DNA from: Turbatrix aceti
Taxonomy: Eukaryota > Nematoda > Chromadorea > Rhabditida > Panagrolaimidae
DNA: 64,000 nt
Assembly (NCBI GenBank): GCA_963969345.1
Contig: OZ017766.1
Location: 4,526,001 to 4,590,000 of the forward strand
Direction: 5' to 3'
The notes beneath the pieces are model-generated. The model saw only the letters and a program-made list of their open reading frames with translations, was not told the DNA's origin and searched no databases. Both the position numbers and the translations under genes were made by a program. This document shows, one piece after another, positions 11,382 to 23,743 of this stretch (positions are counted from its first letter, which is position 1; the number at the start of each line of letters is the position of its first letter).

Positions 11382-13354
11382 ATGCCATCCAAATTGCTGC
11401 TGGCTGTGGCGGCATGCGTGACATTCGTGCCTCTCTGGCACGAGACGCACGCCGTGCCAGCGGCTTGCACGCAGGCCGAGCGCTGGACCATCAACGGCCG
11501 GGCCTTTGTTGAGGAGTACCGAGGACGCGTTCTGTTCCTCGTATTTTTAAATCTAAAATCAGCGACGTCGATCAGCAGCATCCGACGTCTCGACGATTTC
11601 CTCCAGACCAACAACCTCTTCAACGAGGTCAAAATAGTCATCGTCGCGCCCGCACGACGAAGCTGAGAGCCGGATAGCTTCGGTCCAGGCCCGGTTCCCT
11701 CTGGTGAAGATTACGAAGGAGACAGACCGCGAGCCGCTCTGGGGCTGGCTCCGCGTCGGGCTCTACGACGGTCTCGTCTACGATCGCTGTGGCCGCCTCG
11801 CCCGGCACATCAGAATACCCTCCAACGGCGTCAAGGAAATCTCGCCTGTTTTTGATGCCATCCGCGAAGTTAGAAACGGCCAAACCTGCGGGGCGTGTGC
11901 GTATGATCACCAACGCAGGCAGAACCCCTACGAGGCGTCTTCTACACCGCAACAAACGGTCAACATGCTCACGGCGTACGTTTCGCCAGCCACGACCACG
12001 CCCATGCCAAAGGTGGTTCCCAAAAAGAACTCAGAAATCACGACGACGCCTGACACTATTTATCCCGACATCCCAGTGCATCAGACCAACGAGGCGGACC
12101 CCACGCAGGACGACTACTACGAATACGTGGCTGAATGGACCACACCTGTGCCTCAGGATGTAAGTTATGCTAACAAAATGTTTCTGACTTGAAAAATGCA
12201 TTTTTAAACTTGTTGCAAATTTTTTTTTAAATTTATTTACAAAAAAAACGGCATTAGGATGAATTTAGAATTTGGCAATCCAGTCAAAAAATTTTTAAAG
12301 ATAACAAAAAGCGCCGCATTTCACTTTTTCTGCAAAGCGCAACAAAATCTGCAGTTGACTGAACAAACTCCGCTGCAACCCAATCGGAAGTGCCGGTATT
12401 GGGGTCGACCGGATCCGCTCAAGTTTGTTTACCCAAGTCCAATCCGCTTCTTGACTGCCGTTTTGACTCGCTCTTCGCGCCACTCAATTCTTTGGCTGCC
12501 GCTCGGGCTGAGCTTGTTCAAACAAATCACACCCCGATTACGTTTGCAGTGTGCCGTTTTCTGAAAGGGTGATTCTTTTCTCTTTTCAGCTTCAAATTCC
12601 GCGACCGACGCAGCCCATGATCGGGTGGCCTACCAAGGTGCCGTTCACGAGATACGGTGGATACCCGTGCGCTGGTTTCACCGATGAGATCTGTTACAAG
12701 CAGGTGGGTTGCTCTTAAAGGTGACACTCGTTCGGGGACGGACTCGAGGCTTTTTTTTTTGTTTGCAGCAGCACTCGCTGGACGAGGGCCAGGTTCACCG
12801 GTGCTGCAGGGACCGCATCGTCCTCACCGACCAGTGCGTGCCTGGAAAGTGCTCCAACGCAACGACGCAGCTTTGTTGTGTCCAGAAATTCCTACAAGTG
12901 AGATTAGACTGATGTGAGCAAAGCCAAGGTTACCAGGCCGTGAAAAATTTCAGGCAAAATGGCTCTGTTGCTCGGACGAGACGCAATCGCTCCCGACCAC
13001 GGCAACCGACCAGTTCAGCAGGTGCTGCTATGACAACTTTGTCAACGAGGCCGTAAGTAGCGCTGTCTTGGCTACGGTACAGTCAGTTTTCTACCTTTGC
13101 AGACGCCCTGTTGTCCAAGGCAGTACGCGGCTGATCACTGGAAGACGGCGCACGAGGTCTGTCTCCCGAACGTGTCCGTCGACCTCTCAGACGTCAAAAT
13201 TCAGACCGTCGTGCCGGGCACGTCGGTCACGACTTACTTTGACCTGGGAAAGTCGACGGCGCAATGGAAGTTTGCTTGCAAATTTGGCAACCACGTCCAG
13301 CAATATTCGTTCTTTGAATCCGAGGACGTAGAAACCACTCCGAGTACCGGTTGA
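11382..13354 (+). CDS. Selenoprotein P N-terminal-like secreted protein, Sec/Cys-less, with frame break
   Basis: Five exons (11382-12159, 12590-12703, 12769-12897, 12954-13052, 13103-13354), about 456 residues if one base is skipped near 11649. A signal peptide (MPSKLLLAVAACVTFVPLWH) leads into a thioredoxin-like domain of the selenoprotein P N-terminal type: WTINGRAFVEEYRGRVLFLV, then FPLVKITKETDREPLWGWL and the diagnostic YDRCGRLARHIRIP followed by CGAC. At the position of the redox UxxC pair the sequence has SATS, so the usual catalytic Sec and Cys are both serine. The domain is split between two frames: the first frame stops at TGA 11664-11666, and the second frame carries the conserved continuation; an extra C in CCC (11649-11651) would explain it. 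Downstream exons encode a Ser/Thr/Pro linker and a repeated CC-rich region (RCC, LCC, LCC, RCC, PCC). Assembly error, pseudogene or frameshifting are all possible. Confidence 0.65.
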
Positions 13355-13370
13355 AGTTTGAGGGTAGTAA

Positions 13371-13384
13371 AATAAAGCAATAAA
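13371..13384 (+). terminator. Double AATAAA polyadenylation signal
   Basis: Two overlapping-range AATAAA hexamers (13371-13376 and 13379-13384) lie 17 bases after the stop of the selenoprotein-P-like gene and mark its 3' end. Confidence 0.65.
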
Positions 13385-14862
13385 AACAATCGCGAGCCGA
13401 GGAAGCACTCGACAAGACGTGGCCCTATGTAGCATGGCTGATGGCTCGCAAAACATTCAGCTATGCCAACATCTTGCCTCGTCTCTGATCGAGAGCCTCG
13501 GATGGCCGCTCGAATATTTATTAGAACACGGAGAAAAAAAATTGAAATTTAGGCTAACGAGTGCAAGAGACAGAAACATCCTTAGAAAAAGCCGCGACAG
13601 TACAGGTCGTCGTCCTGCACAACCGGACGATGTTGACAGTGAGACGGTGAGTGAGTCTACTATTCGAGCAAAAAGCGGGACAAAAAGTGAGGTGAGCACC
13701 TCTACCTGGCCAGGGAGATGGTGCCCGCCCTCATCGACGACGACGACTACGACGACGACGACGTCGAGATGACGGGCGAGGGAGAGGAGGCGGAAGCAGC
13801 ACACAAAACTGTTTGCTCAGGCATTCGGCGGACCTCGGACGCGGCAACAGGTAGCACTTAAACAAACTCAACATTCGCGCGTTGCTTTTTTGACTCGTCG
13901 CAACAACGCTATCCCCCTCCGCGACATCTCGGCCGAGCAACCACCAATCGAATTGGCCGAGTGCGACCGTGATTTCCGACAAACGTCCGAGACAAACCCG
14001 GGCAACGCGTCTGATGTCGGCCGTTGGCATGAGCATCCAATGTATCCAATGTGGCCGGGCCACCGGGGCCCGGGTACGTACAAAAACCGGCTTGCTTGTT
14101 GTGCAGGTGCATGGAAACGGGATGCCGGGAGGCTGGCGCTCTCCACGGGAACGAACAATAAGCCTTTCTCCCGACACGCTCCCCCCAGCAACAGCAACAG
14201 CAGCGGACCCACTGTTTGCACAAAAACGCGGCAAACGAGCTCCACGCTTTTCTCTGCAAGTTCACGCGAGGGCTCTTTGCAGGCCGCGGTCGCGGTGGTG
14301 GTCGTGGGACTTTTGAAGGCGACTGCGCAATGTCCGGCATCAGAACATCCGGTGTATCCGGTCAGTTGGGAGTTTCCATTGACGGTGATAAGAACGCCAG
14401 GCACGAGCCCCACCGCCCGCCTGGCTGGCTGTCGACGCATCATTTATCCGAAAGACATACAATATGTAGCACGCAGAGCTGCTTCGAGTGCTCGGCGCAG
14501 CAGCGCGGACCGCAGCGTGAGTCAACTCCCTCCCTGTTCTGTTCTGTTATGTTTTCTGCCGCGTTGTACAACAACGGCGACAGGCAAGCTTGTTGCAGCT
14601 GGCCAACGTTCTCCGTTCTCCCCCCTCGAGCAAGAACACACTGTCGGATTCTGCCAGCGATTTATCACGTCCAGAAAAACAGAAGAACGTGGATATGAGT
14701 TACGGCATCGGAATATTATGAGCCGAAGACGAAAAAAAAAGAATTTGAAAACTGAAGAGAGCGGTAACCGGTGAGAGGGGTGCGGCGCGCGTCAGGCAAG
14801 AGGGGCGTGAATACAGGGCGACGGATGGCGCCGTTGAGCAAGACCAGGTCAGACGCGACGCG
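13385..14862. other. GC-rich intergenic block with GAC microsatellite
   Basis: No gene is supported. A GAC/GTC trinucleotide tract lies at about 13734-13765. Long open frames occur on both strands at once (for example 13890-14774), as expected for GC-rich non-coding DNA. The right edge is the 3' flank of the KANK gene. Confidence 0.4.
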
Positions 14863-17800
14863 TCAGACGTGGGACACGTTCTCGTTGCTGAGACTCCGTG
14901 TGAAGTTGAGGTGGGCGTAGATGAGGAGGGCGATGGCCTTGTGCTTCTGCTCGACGGCAATAGACAGCGCAGTCTGGTTGTCCTGAAAAAAAAAGAGGGA
15001 CTCATCCTCACTGTCCATCCTCCCAGATGTCCAAAAACTCACAATATCGGTGAGAGAAGCGTCAATGCCCTCGCTGCCAAGCAGGATCTTGACAATATCA
15101 CGGTGACCGTGCTCGGCGGCGCACATCAAGGCAGTCGAGCCGTCGACGTCCTGCATGTTGACGTCGGCGCCGCACTTGAGCAACAGCTGCAGCGTCTGCA
15201 CGCGGCCGTGCGAGGCGGCGAGCTGGAGAGCGGTCTGGCAGTGCTGCAAGAAAGGATATCCGTTTATCAGACTGGCCAGTGGCTTTGAAAATTGATTTCT
15301 CACCTTGACAGCCTGGGCGTTGACGTTGCCCACCTCGAAGAGCCTCTGCACGATCGTGGCATGCGTCTCGTTCTCGATCTCGCAGAGCGAACCGAGCATG
15401 ACGGGCGAGTAGCCGGCGTGATTCATCTTGTCGACGTCGCTGACCGTAGTGTCCAGCAGCGTGCTGACCACGTCGTAGTTCTCGTGGGAGACTGCGTAGT
15501 GCAGCGCGGTGTTGCCCTGAAAAACCGACATCACTTAGACCCCAAAAAAGTCAAAACAAACATTGCTGTCGGTAAAGTTGACCACCATGGTGAGAATTTC
15601 GGGAGGATATTCCTTCAGCGCCTCGACAAAAGCCAGAATCCAGTCATTCGAGGCGTTCTTCCTCGTGGCGTGTTTGAGCCATTCGTGCTGCACGTACTTG
15701 ACGGCCCAGTCGACAGCGCCGGGCGCTTCGGGATCCTTAACGTGAGTGGCGAGCGTGTCGAGACCCTCCTTGAGAGGCGCGGTGATTTCGAAATCAGCGA
15801 GTGCCTCGAGATCTTCCCGCTCGCTGAGTTCATAGGTCCCGTCGCTCTCGTCGCCGGAATCCCCACTGGGCAGGACCTCGCTCTCAACTTCGTCTTCATC
15901 AGCGTCAGCGTCCGCAGCGGCGTCTTCATCGTCGTCGTCGAGGGAATAAGGCGGGCGGAAAAGGCGCGAGGCAAAGCGCCGATCAAAGCCGTAAGAAGGC
16001 TGCAATTCGGAGCGCAGAGGCGTCAGGCGATCGACAGCCTCTGCTTCTTCGTCGGGAGTGAGCGCTTTTTCTTCGGAGACTGCGTACTTGACTACCTTGG
16101 GCCTCGGGATATGGGAAGGCACGGTGTCTCCAATTGGCGACGACAGCGGCTTCTTCATCATGACGACGTCGGTCAACGCAGCCTGGGAACCCTCGGAAGG
16201 CGTGGATGGCTCTTCGTCGGCGCCGGAGCCGTGTCTCGACGCAATAAAGTCCAGGTCATCAGTAGTCTTCGCTTTCGTTGATCGATACGACCTGTAAGCT
16301 GAGCTCTCGCGTGCAAAAGACTGTCTCGAGGGCTCTGTCAGCCATTTTCGGGTGGCCTCGACGATGGATGCGTCCAGGGCCTTTGGCTGGGGAGTGCCGT
16401 CGTCGACGGTGTAGCTGCCAGGCTTGGCGGCGTCTACCATGATCATTGTGTTGATAGACACAGTGTCAAGCGAAATAGCGTCTTGATCGAATTCTGGATC
16501 TGCGGGATATGAATTCCTGCACAATGGTTCGGGAGGGAGTTCAAGAGATCGCCGCTTGACCACTGCATCGGATTCTGAAGAATCAGGAGAGTCGTACTGT
16601 GAAACTGAATCCGGCGGGCTTGCATCGTCGTTGGCAGAGGCGGTCTGCGGCTCGGCTTCAGAGGGAAACTCCAGCTCCGGTGAGCCCCGGGGTGCCTTGG
16701 GGCTCTCAGAGCACTCAGGGCCATCAATGATTTCCGGTGCCTGGCTGTCGTCTTCTGATCCTTCCTTCGACTCATCTTGCACCCCTTCATTTGCAAGCCG
16801 TAGTTCGAGCCGCTCAAACTCGTCCAACTCCTGCGACGAAGTATTCGAAATCCCACTTTCCCGGTCGTTGGACGATTCTCGACAGGAATCCGGAGCGCGT
16901 TCGTGCTCGTCTTCGTCCACAATTTTTTCGTACTGCTCGTGGCTGTCGACGAGTGAGACGGTATCGCACTTTGCGCAGGTCATCATGATGAACTCTCCGG
17001 GCTCTTCGGTGTCGGTTTCGGTGATAGCGTCCATCGAGCGGCGCTCCGCCTTCTCGGCTGCGATGCGCCGGGCGACCTCGGATTCGATGAAGACGTCTGG
17101 TGTCTGCGCGGCCGTCTGCGAGTACTCAGGAACATCGGTTTGCGCCAGAACGCTCGCTAGGACGACCAGATCTTCCGTGCCTGCCTGTTTGTCAAATCTT
17201 TTAGGCGGCACCGGCGGCGGCATCGGCATGAGCGCCCGATCGACCATTTTGACGCGGTCCGTGTTCACGCCCATGTTGAAGACCGCTGTCCGCTGCGTGT
17301 TCATGGCATGGTCGATCAGCTGCTTCGGAGGGGGCGCGGCAAAGTTGGTTGATGATTGGAATTCGAGAGAGAGTTGACTGACTACGGCAGGGATGGGGGG
17401 TCGTGAGAAATCCACCAGGTCAGCGGTGTCGACGCTGGCGTCCTGTTTTGAGCTGACCGGTCTCTTGGGTGATGGCGGCGGTGAAGTTTGTTGGCTCGTT
17501 TCCTAAATACAACCATTGTTTAAAAAAATTTAAAAAAACAGCGATTGAAAACAACTCACAATTGTGATTTTCTTAAGCGGGGCATTTTGTGTTTCCTGGA
17601 GAGCGCTTTCGAGTTTTGCGACCTTTTCATCGATGTCCCTGATCCGAGATGCTCTGGAAGAATATCCATTTTGTTTAACAGGTGTTGCGGTGACCTCGAA
17701 TTTTGTCCGGACGCTTCTGTACTCCGGTTCGCTGAGGTAGTCGTCGGCACTCGGCCTCGTTGAAGACGAAGAACGCGGCTGAAAACGCTCTTTTTTTAGA

Positions 17801-19309
17801 TCACATATACCCCAAAAAACTTACAAAAGAGAATCCAGAATAACTCCGATATCCAGAAACCGGCGCCGCAGGTGTCGGGCTGAGTGCGTCTTCGTGACCG
17901 GCAGCTTTGGTTCTCCTGACGCTGGCGAACGAGTCAAAATCCACCCTGCTGCCGGAGAGATTCTCGCGAGGCTGCTCGCTCTGGGCGCGATAAACTCGGC
18001 TCTGGAGGTTAGAAGTCCTCAGCGACGTGGGTGGCACGCTGCCCGACCTCCCGGCTGGCTCGGGAGAGAGCACCCGGGGTCGGGAGAGCGAAATATAGCG
18101 TCGGGGCGGCGGTGGGGGTGGTGAGGGCTTGACGGAACGCTCAACAACGTTGACGTTGACGTTGGCATTACTCTCACGGCCGAGTGGCGTCGAGGAAGCC
18201 GGACGGCGGTAGACGGGCGCCGCAGCGACGACCGCGTGATAATTGTGCATGGGCGTGGGCGATGAGGGGGCCGATGTGACGTGCTTGCTGTGCTGGGGTG
18301 GTGGTTGTGGCGCGGCACCTCCGTTCACGCTGATGGGGGACTGGTCCGAGGAATTGGCCGCGGCCGCGAAGCGGGAAACGATTTCGCGCAGCTCAGAGTT
18401 GGCTGGAAAAAAAAGAGAGAGGGGTGCAATAAAGCCGCTTTGCACGGAATCGGGTTTGAGTGACTCTAATTAAGAGCTTCTTTTTGTTGGATCAAGAAAT
18501 GAAAATGAAACGGAGACCAAGCTAGCGGGTGCACCGGAGCGGTCAATCGCAACGATTTTCTTTTGATAGCGCACCCAGCCAGCCAGCCAGTTTTGTGGAG
18601 ACGAGTGTTTGCGTTTGCTTGGATCCGTCCGTACCCACAGGTTTGCGCTTGCTTTGTAAAAAAACACTGCTCTTTCGATAATTTGCGTCAAAAAAATGTC
18701 CAATGAAACCAAAAATGTGCCGGAATAAAAAATCTTTAAAAAAAACAAACCTGCAGCAGTCCACGGACTTGCCCGGTTTTCACTGGTAGCTCCGGGACCC
18801 GGTGTAGACGACGCAATCGGCGAGGGAGCGACGCCCGGTCGACGACCAAAATCCTCGGCTACAGTGCGCGTGGGAAAGTCCTTGGCGCTGAGGTAGGACG
18901 TGTAAGCAGGAATATCGTGGGTGGGAAGGAAAAAGTCGTCATCGGTGGACGCGATCGACACAAAGGAATCCTCGAGGCCGGACTTGTTTCCGCCCCAGAA
19001 CGAGTCCTCATCCGTCGTTCCTGAGCGACTGATAGTTCCAAAATCGTTGTGCGGAGTGTTATGCGTCCGTCGGGGCCTACGGGGGGTCGTCTGCCACTTG
19101 CGAGCACTCCCGACCCCGGATGAGACTTCTTCGGCGAACTTGACAAAGTCACGATCGATGTGGAAGCCGTAGGGGCAGCACGAACACCTCAGCTGCGAAA
19201 AAGGGTTGCAGAGAGTCGCCGACGACGAGGGCGCCGCCGGAGGGGCCGGTGACGCCGCTTCGGGACCGGTCATCCGACCCGAGCGACTCCCCGACGTCTG
19301 CGGAGCCAT
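14863..19309 (-). CDS. vab-19: KANK-family adhesion scaffold (VAB-19-like)
   Basis: Seven exons: 19309-18751, 18402-17825, 17778-17560, 17502-15562, 15516-15304, 15243-15043, 14982-14863, giving 1276 residues in one continuous frame. The N-terminus carries the KN motif (CCPYGFHIDRDFVKFAEEV, residues 45-63) that in KANK proteins binds the talin rod. A Pro/Ser-rich part follows; exon 3 has a short coiled coil (RIRDIDEKVAKLESALQET); exon 4 is a long, acidic, disordered linker. The last four exons form the C-terminal ankyrin domain, with GNTALHYAVSHENYDVV, QTALQLAASHGRVQTLQLLL, STALMCAAEHGHRDIVKILL and QTALSIAVEQKHKAI. KANK proteins link integrin-talin adhesions to the cell cortex; in C. elegans VAB-19 supports epidermal attachment and basement-membrane sites. 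The ATG at 19309 was chosen as the first in frame before the KN motif; an acceptor-like AAAGCTTCAG lies about 50 bases upstream. Confidence 0.92.
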
Positions 19310-22183
19310 CGCCGTTCCAGGTGCGCGAGCTGGCAGCGGCAGGGTGACAAACTGAAGCTTTGAACGTAAAATTATCGACTGTGTACAAAAATACGACCAA
19401 CACGACCGGCAAGAGCAGATAGACACGCTTGAAAAACTCCTGGGTCGCGAATGCAATGCGCGCGTCAAGAAAGGTGCAGGCCAGGCCGCCAGGCAAGATG
19501 ACAACATCCTCGTCCTGCCCGTCCGCATGCGTGTATCAATCACCCCAAAATGGCTTTCTCCGATTGATGCACAATCACGGAAGAAAGTTTACAGAAGAGT
19601 GGAAAGCCTATATAAACACACGTTAAACACCCCCGCCGACGAACAAAGAAGCAAAACACTCCGGACGTCGCAAAAGACGCCTGTATTCCTTTCCAGGCAA
19701 AAAACGGTGTGGAGGGAAAAGATAGCGACAGGATGGATGGAAATTATGCAGATGATAAGACAAGGCGGAGGCGGTAGAGCATGTCACGGGGACCTCGCCT
19801 CCTGCGGCGATCGATGCAACCCCTCGTGTCCCAAGTATTGGGCCCCGGACTGATCTGCGAGCAACTTGGGTCAGTCAGTCACCGACTACCGCAATCAACC
19901 CGCCCGGAAAAGCAGAGAAGAGCGCGCGAAGGAAGGACATCGACATGTGGCGACCACCTTGAGGCGACCGGAAAAGCACCCTCGTCTCCGTCCGACTCCC
20001 TGGGGGTGAATGGATTGATTCGGGGCTCAATTGCGACTTTATTCGGACTCGCTGATGAGAAAATACCTTTTTCGGGAAAAAACATGAGTGGCCCCCCGCG
20101 CAGCCAGCGAATCTGTTCTTTCTGCGCGACGATAAAAAATAAAAATAACCCTGACCGTCAATCCCAAAAAACAAAGAAGTCATCGGTAAATTAATTTCGC
20201 AGCCGGCCATCGGGTTATAATTAGCAGATCGGTCCGGAGTCCGGACAAACCTTTTACGAGTTCTGAGTCCTGACAATGATGACTAATGGCTCGCGTAAAC
20301 TTCCGAGTCGGACAAAACATCGAGGACAAAAGACCGCTAATGACCGCGTAAGTAGAGGCGATACGGAGCGACGTCCTCGTCCTCGTCCTCGAATTAGGGG
20401 GGGTTTACACACCGTAAACAGCCTACCACCTCGCTCTCGTCGCCGACGCCGACACCGACACCGGCGATTCTTTCGAGTACGGGATGAGACCCCGTCTCGT
20501 CTGGTCTCGAAAACACGGTACCGCAATTTGAAAAACACGGATAATCAATCATGAACGCAGGAAAAAAAAGAAGAAAAGGACGCCGGTCAAAAGGAAGAAG
20601 TGCCGGCGGTTAATGTCTAGCAGCAGCGGTGCGCAAAAAGTGTACGACACGCTATCCGTGTCCCCAGCGGAGAGAAAAGGGTCAGCATCAAAATGGGCAG
20701 AGAGGAGAGGAGTTTTTGTCAAAACGAAGAGGCGCGCTAGCCAGAGGGGATGGCGGATGCATTCGCAATCGAATGCAATCGCTATCCGCATTTAGTTAGA
20801 GCGATGACGACGATTGCGGCAGGTGTGCTACGGGAGGGGTCGTCGTTGTCGTTGTCGTTGTCATCGTCATCACCGCCGCCCGCGTACACGGTGGTGCGGT
20901 TGGCCTTGAAAAGAAGATCTCATGGACGCGACTGATAAGGCAGGCAGGCGGGCGTGGTGGTGGGTGCGCGAACAATGCCCGGACGTTCGAGCACGCGGGA
21001 GTGAGAAACAAGAACAACAGGCGGCCGCATCCCATCGATCGTACACGCCAACCGCGGCCGCGGCCGTGGCTGACCAAATTGGTGGTCACGTTAAATAACG
21101 TTATTGCACAACAACTTTCGCTCGGGGCTGATTTGAAGCGCGCGCCGGCTCCATGAAGGCTAATCTAAGAGCCCCTACGTCCTGCATCAGCGCGCGCATT
21201 CCTCAGATTCCGTGGTTCCGTGGCAGGAAGGAAACCGCAATAAAAAAAAAATTGACATCTCTGTTGCTCACAAAGATATTCATCAAGGAAAGATAAAAAC
21301 GGGAATTGACCGCTGAAGACGACCGATGGATGCAAAGGATTTTCCCCTGATTCTCCGGTGTAGGCACACGCAGCAACCAGGCGGAGAAATTAGTCGTAAA
21401 AATATCACATCAGCCATTGTTATGTGTGCACACACATACATTCGCGTAAAAACTGTCAAATGGCGAGAAGAAAGTAGAAGTAGCGAAAATAGAAAACAAA
21501 TGACACCGTTTAGTCGCGGACTCGCGGGCAAATGGACCATGAAGACGTGGTTATTGTCTGTTGTCTGCGTCGATCGACTGACTACATTGATGCCTCCGAC
21601 AGCGAACAGATGTGGTTCTTCCGCTTCCTCCCAACTGTGCTTTTGGAAGCCCGGCGAAAGGTGTCGAAAGATGCCCTTTGCCGCGTGAAAGGGCACGTCT
21701 GACAGCACGGAGCCGGCCATTAGAAGCCAGGCGCGATGGATTTATTACATACCAAAACAGTTGGAAACCTTTTGCGTAGATGGAAACTTTTCGCGCCCGA
21801 CTGACGTAACCAGAGTCAGCCGGGGACGCGATGAATCGCAAAAGAAGCAGCAGGGGCTAATTTAGGATAATTTGCGGAGGGATCATTTATCGCAACATGG
21901 ACCGACCGGTAAAATAAATTGCATGCCGATGCAATGCAACCGCAATCGCAAGGAAGCAAAAAGACGCGCAAACAGTGATGCGGGCAATTTGGATCGCCTC
22001 AACGCGCGCGCATCCATCCCCTCCAGCAGGAGCTCGATGAAACAAACCGGAAGCCGAGCTGCTACGCGGCGACGATCGTGATCGTGATCGCCCTAAACGA
22101 AATCAACCAAATTTGAAGATGCGCGCACCAACGATATCCAAGATGAATGCATTTATCCTCATCGCATACATTCATCCCTCAGG
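19310..22183. other. Intergenic, upstream of the KANK gene; microsatellites
   Basis: About 2.9 kb without a supported gene. It holds a CGTCCT repeat tract (20373-20391) and a GTCGTT/GTCATC tract (20840-20872). As the 5' flank of the KANK gene it is a candidate control region. Open frames here lack splice and domain support. Confidence 0.4.
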
Positions 22184-23135
22184 TTAAAACGCATTTGACT
22201 CCGTTTCAAAGTTCACGGAGACGTCGTGGTGAACGTAGGAGTCGCCGGTACCGACGAAAAACACGACAGAGCGCCGATCCTTGTAGGAATCTTGCTTGAA
22301 CAGGGCTAGCAACTGGCTGGCCATCGCCTCGGATACAGGACCGTTGAAATTGACGTAAAAGTCGGAGTCTGGTCCGCATCCGTCCTGAAGCAAAAAAATA
22401 AATAAAGTCAGGTCCAAGGTCCCAAAAACAAAGACTCACACGGTATAACGCATGAATGGCCTCGAGATCGATGTTGATGTCCACGTTGTACAGGTGGACT
22501 TCGTAAGTCGTGGGGACCTGGCTTTTCATAGCGGCCAGGGCAAGGATGTCAGCGGTGTGCAGCGTCATGCCGGATACGTTTATCCTAAATAAATCACCGG
22601 TTTTTCAGGTAAAAGCCATAAAAACTCACTCAATATCAACAGCATCGGCAAAGAGATGGCTGATCTCGGAAAACTGCACAGGGGGCGTCACAGTGCAATT
22701 TTGGATGCAAATGCACCTCAATCCCGGCACGAAAAAGCGGAAAAAGTCGGCGCGACTGAAGGACACTCCGACAGCGACGGCTTCGAGGAGGTTGTACCGA
22801 GAAATGTGCTTTAGACAAGAATCCAGCCTTGTCGCAATGATTTCAGAGTCAAGTCCATGGTTGACGAGGGTGACCGACGTCGGGAAAAGACGTGCCATGT
22901 CCGCCACATTCGACGAGTACACGTAAATGTGATTTTTGTACGCGAGTTCGATACGCATTTCTTCGTCGGCGAATATGATATCCACGTTATCCACAGCGTC
23001 GTCACGTTGCTTCAGAAAAAAAGGGCGTCGTTTAGTGACCTTGAGAAGGCGATTCAGAATTAGTCGAGGCGACGATTCGAAAACCATTTCTCGGACGAGA
23101 TCGTCGAGTGCAAAATAATTAACCAGAAACTTCAT
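22184..23135 (-). CDS. Conserved-looking protein of unknown function, 283 residues
   Basis: Three exons: 23135-22630, 22584-22440, 22384-22184, with GTGAGT donors and consensus acceptors; phases 2 and 0 join cleanly. No signal peptide or TM is visible; the protein looks cytosolic. It opens MKFLVNYFALDDLVREMVF, with an alternating hydrophobic pattern that could be a degenerate F-box-like helix set, followed by segments with the strand-helix rhythm of F-box-associated or leucine-rich-repeat modules (for example RCICIQNCTVTPPVQFSEI). That likeness is weak and I do not assign a function. Nematode genomes contain large families of such divergent F-box-associated proteins, which is the most likely home for it. 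Confidence 0.65.
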
Positions 23136-23730
23136 AGCAAAAAAAGAAGACGGTTCAAAATAAGGGTTAGGCGACTGGCAAGCAGCGGCAGAGCGCGCGG
23201 AATGCCATCGACGCAGGTTTGCTCAATCCTGTCGATTTAGCCGACTCCTCCCAAAAAAATCGAATCACCCGAATGGGAAAGCGCGGCGCGCACGTCTTCG
23301 CACTGGTAAACCGGACTCTTTCTTACCCTTGACTTTGTGAAAGACTGTCGCAAAGAGAAAAAAAAAGACCGCAGTCATAAATGGCATCGCATCGAGCGAA
23401 AAATTATTTCAGAGCCAGGCTGCGCGCCGTACGTATTGTTTTTCCACCTGATGCATACCATATTTTACACCAACCATAATTTACTTCATCAATCCATAAG
23501 CTTGTTCAAGAAAAAACAGCTAATTACCAGTTGAAATTTCAAAAATAGCATAAAAAGCTCATATTTCATTCAAAATGAGTTAGACAAGGTTCCCGCCACG
23601 AAAATAAAAATGCAAGTTATTCCGCCAGGACGATGAATTTTCGATAATTTCTGTCCAACTGGCATTCTCCGTGCGTTGAACGTTGAGCAATTCTATTGCC
23701 GTTGGTCTTTTGTTCTACTTAGCAGATAGA
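23136..23730. other. Intergenic between divergent genes
   Basis: Presumed shared 5' region of the minus-strand orphan gene and the plus-strand LUC7-like gene. No motif was recognised beyond the acceptor at its right end. Confidence 0.4.
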
Positions 23731-23738
23731 TTTTTCAG
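23731..23738 (+). other. Probable trans-splice acceptor
   Basis: TTTTTCAG ends at 23738, five bases before the ATG at 23744; there is no upstream coding exon. Confidence 0.55.
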
Positions 23739-23743
23739 CCAGG

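Noticed and set aside
11664..11666. In-frame TGA read as selenocysteine in the selenoprotein-P-like gene
   Set aside because: The Sec position of the family is some 30 codons earlier, and the frame after this TGA lacks the conserved domain, which continues in another frame; a frame break explains it better.
13890..14774. Long open frame of 294 codons on the plus strand
   Set aside because: Equally long frames occur on the opposite strand and in other phases of this GC-rich block; composition is low-information and no splice or domain signal is present.
15292..16281. 329-codon plus-strand frame
   Set aside because: It is the antisense shadow of the KANK exons, which show conserved ankyrin repeats on the minus strand.
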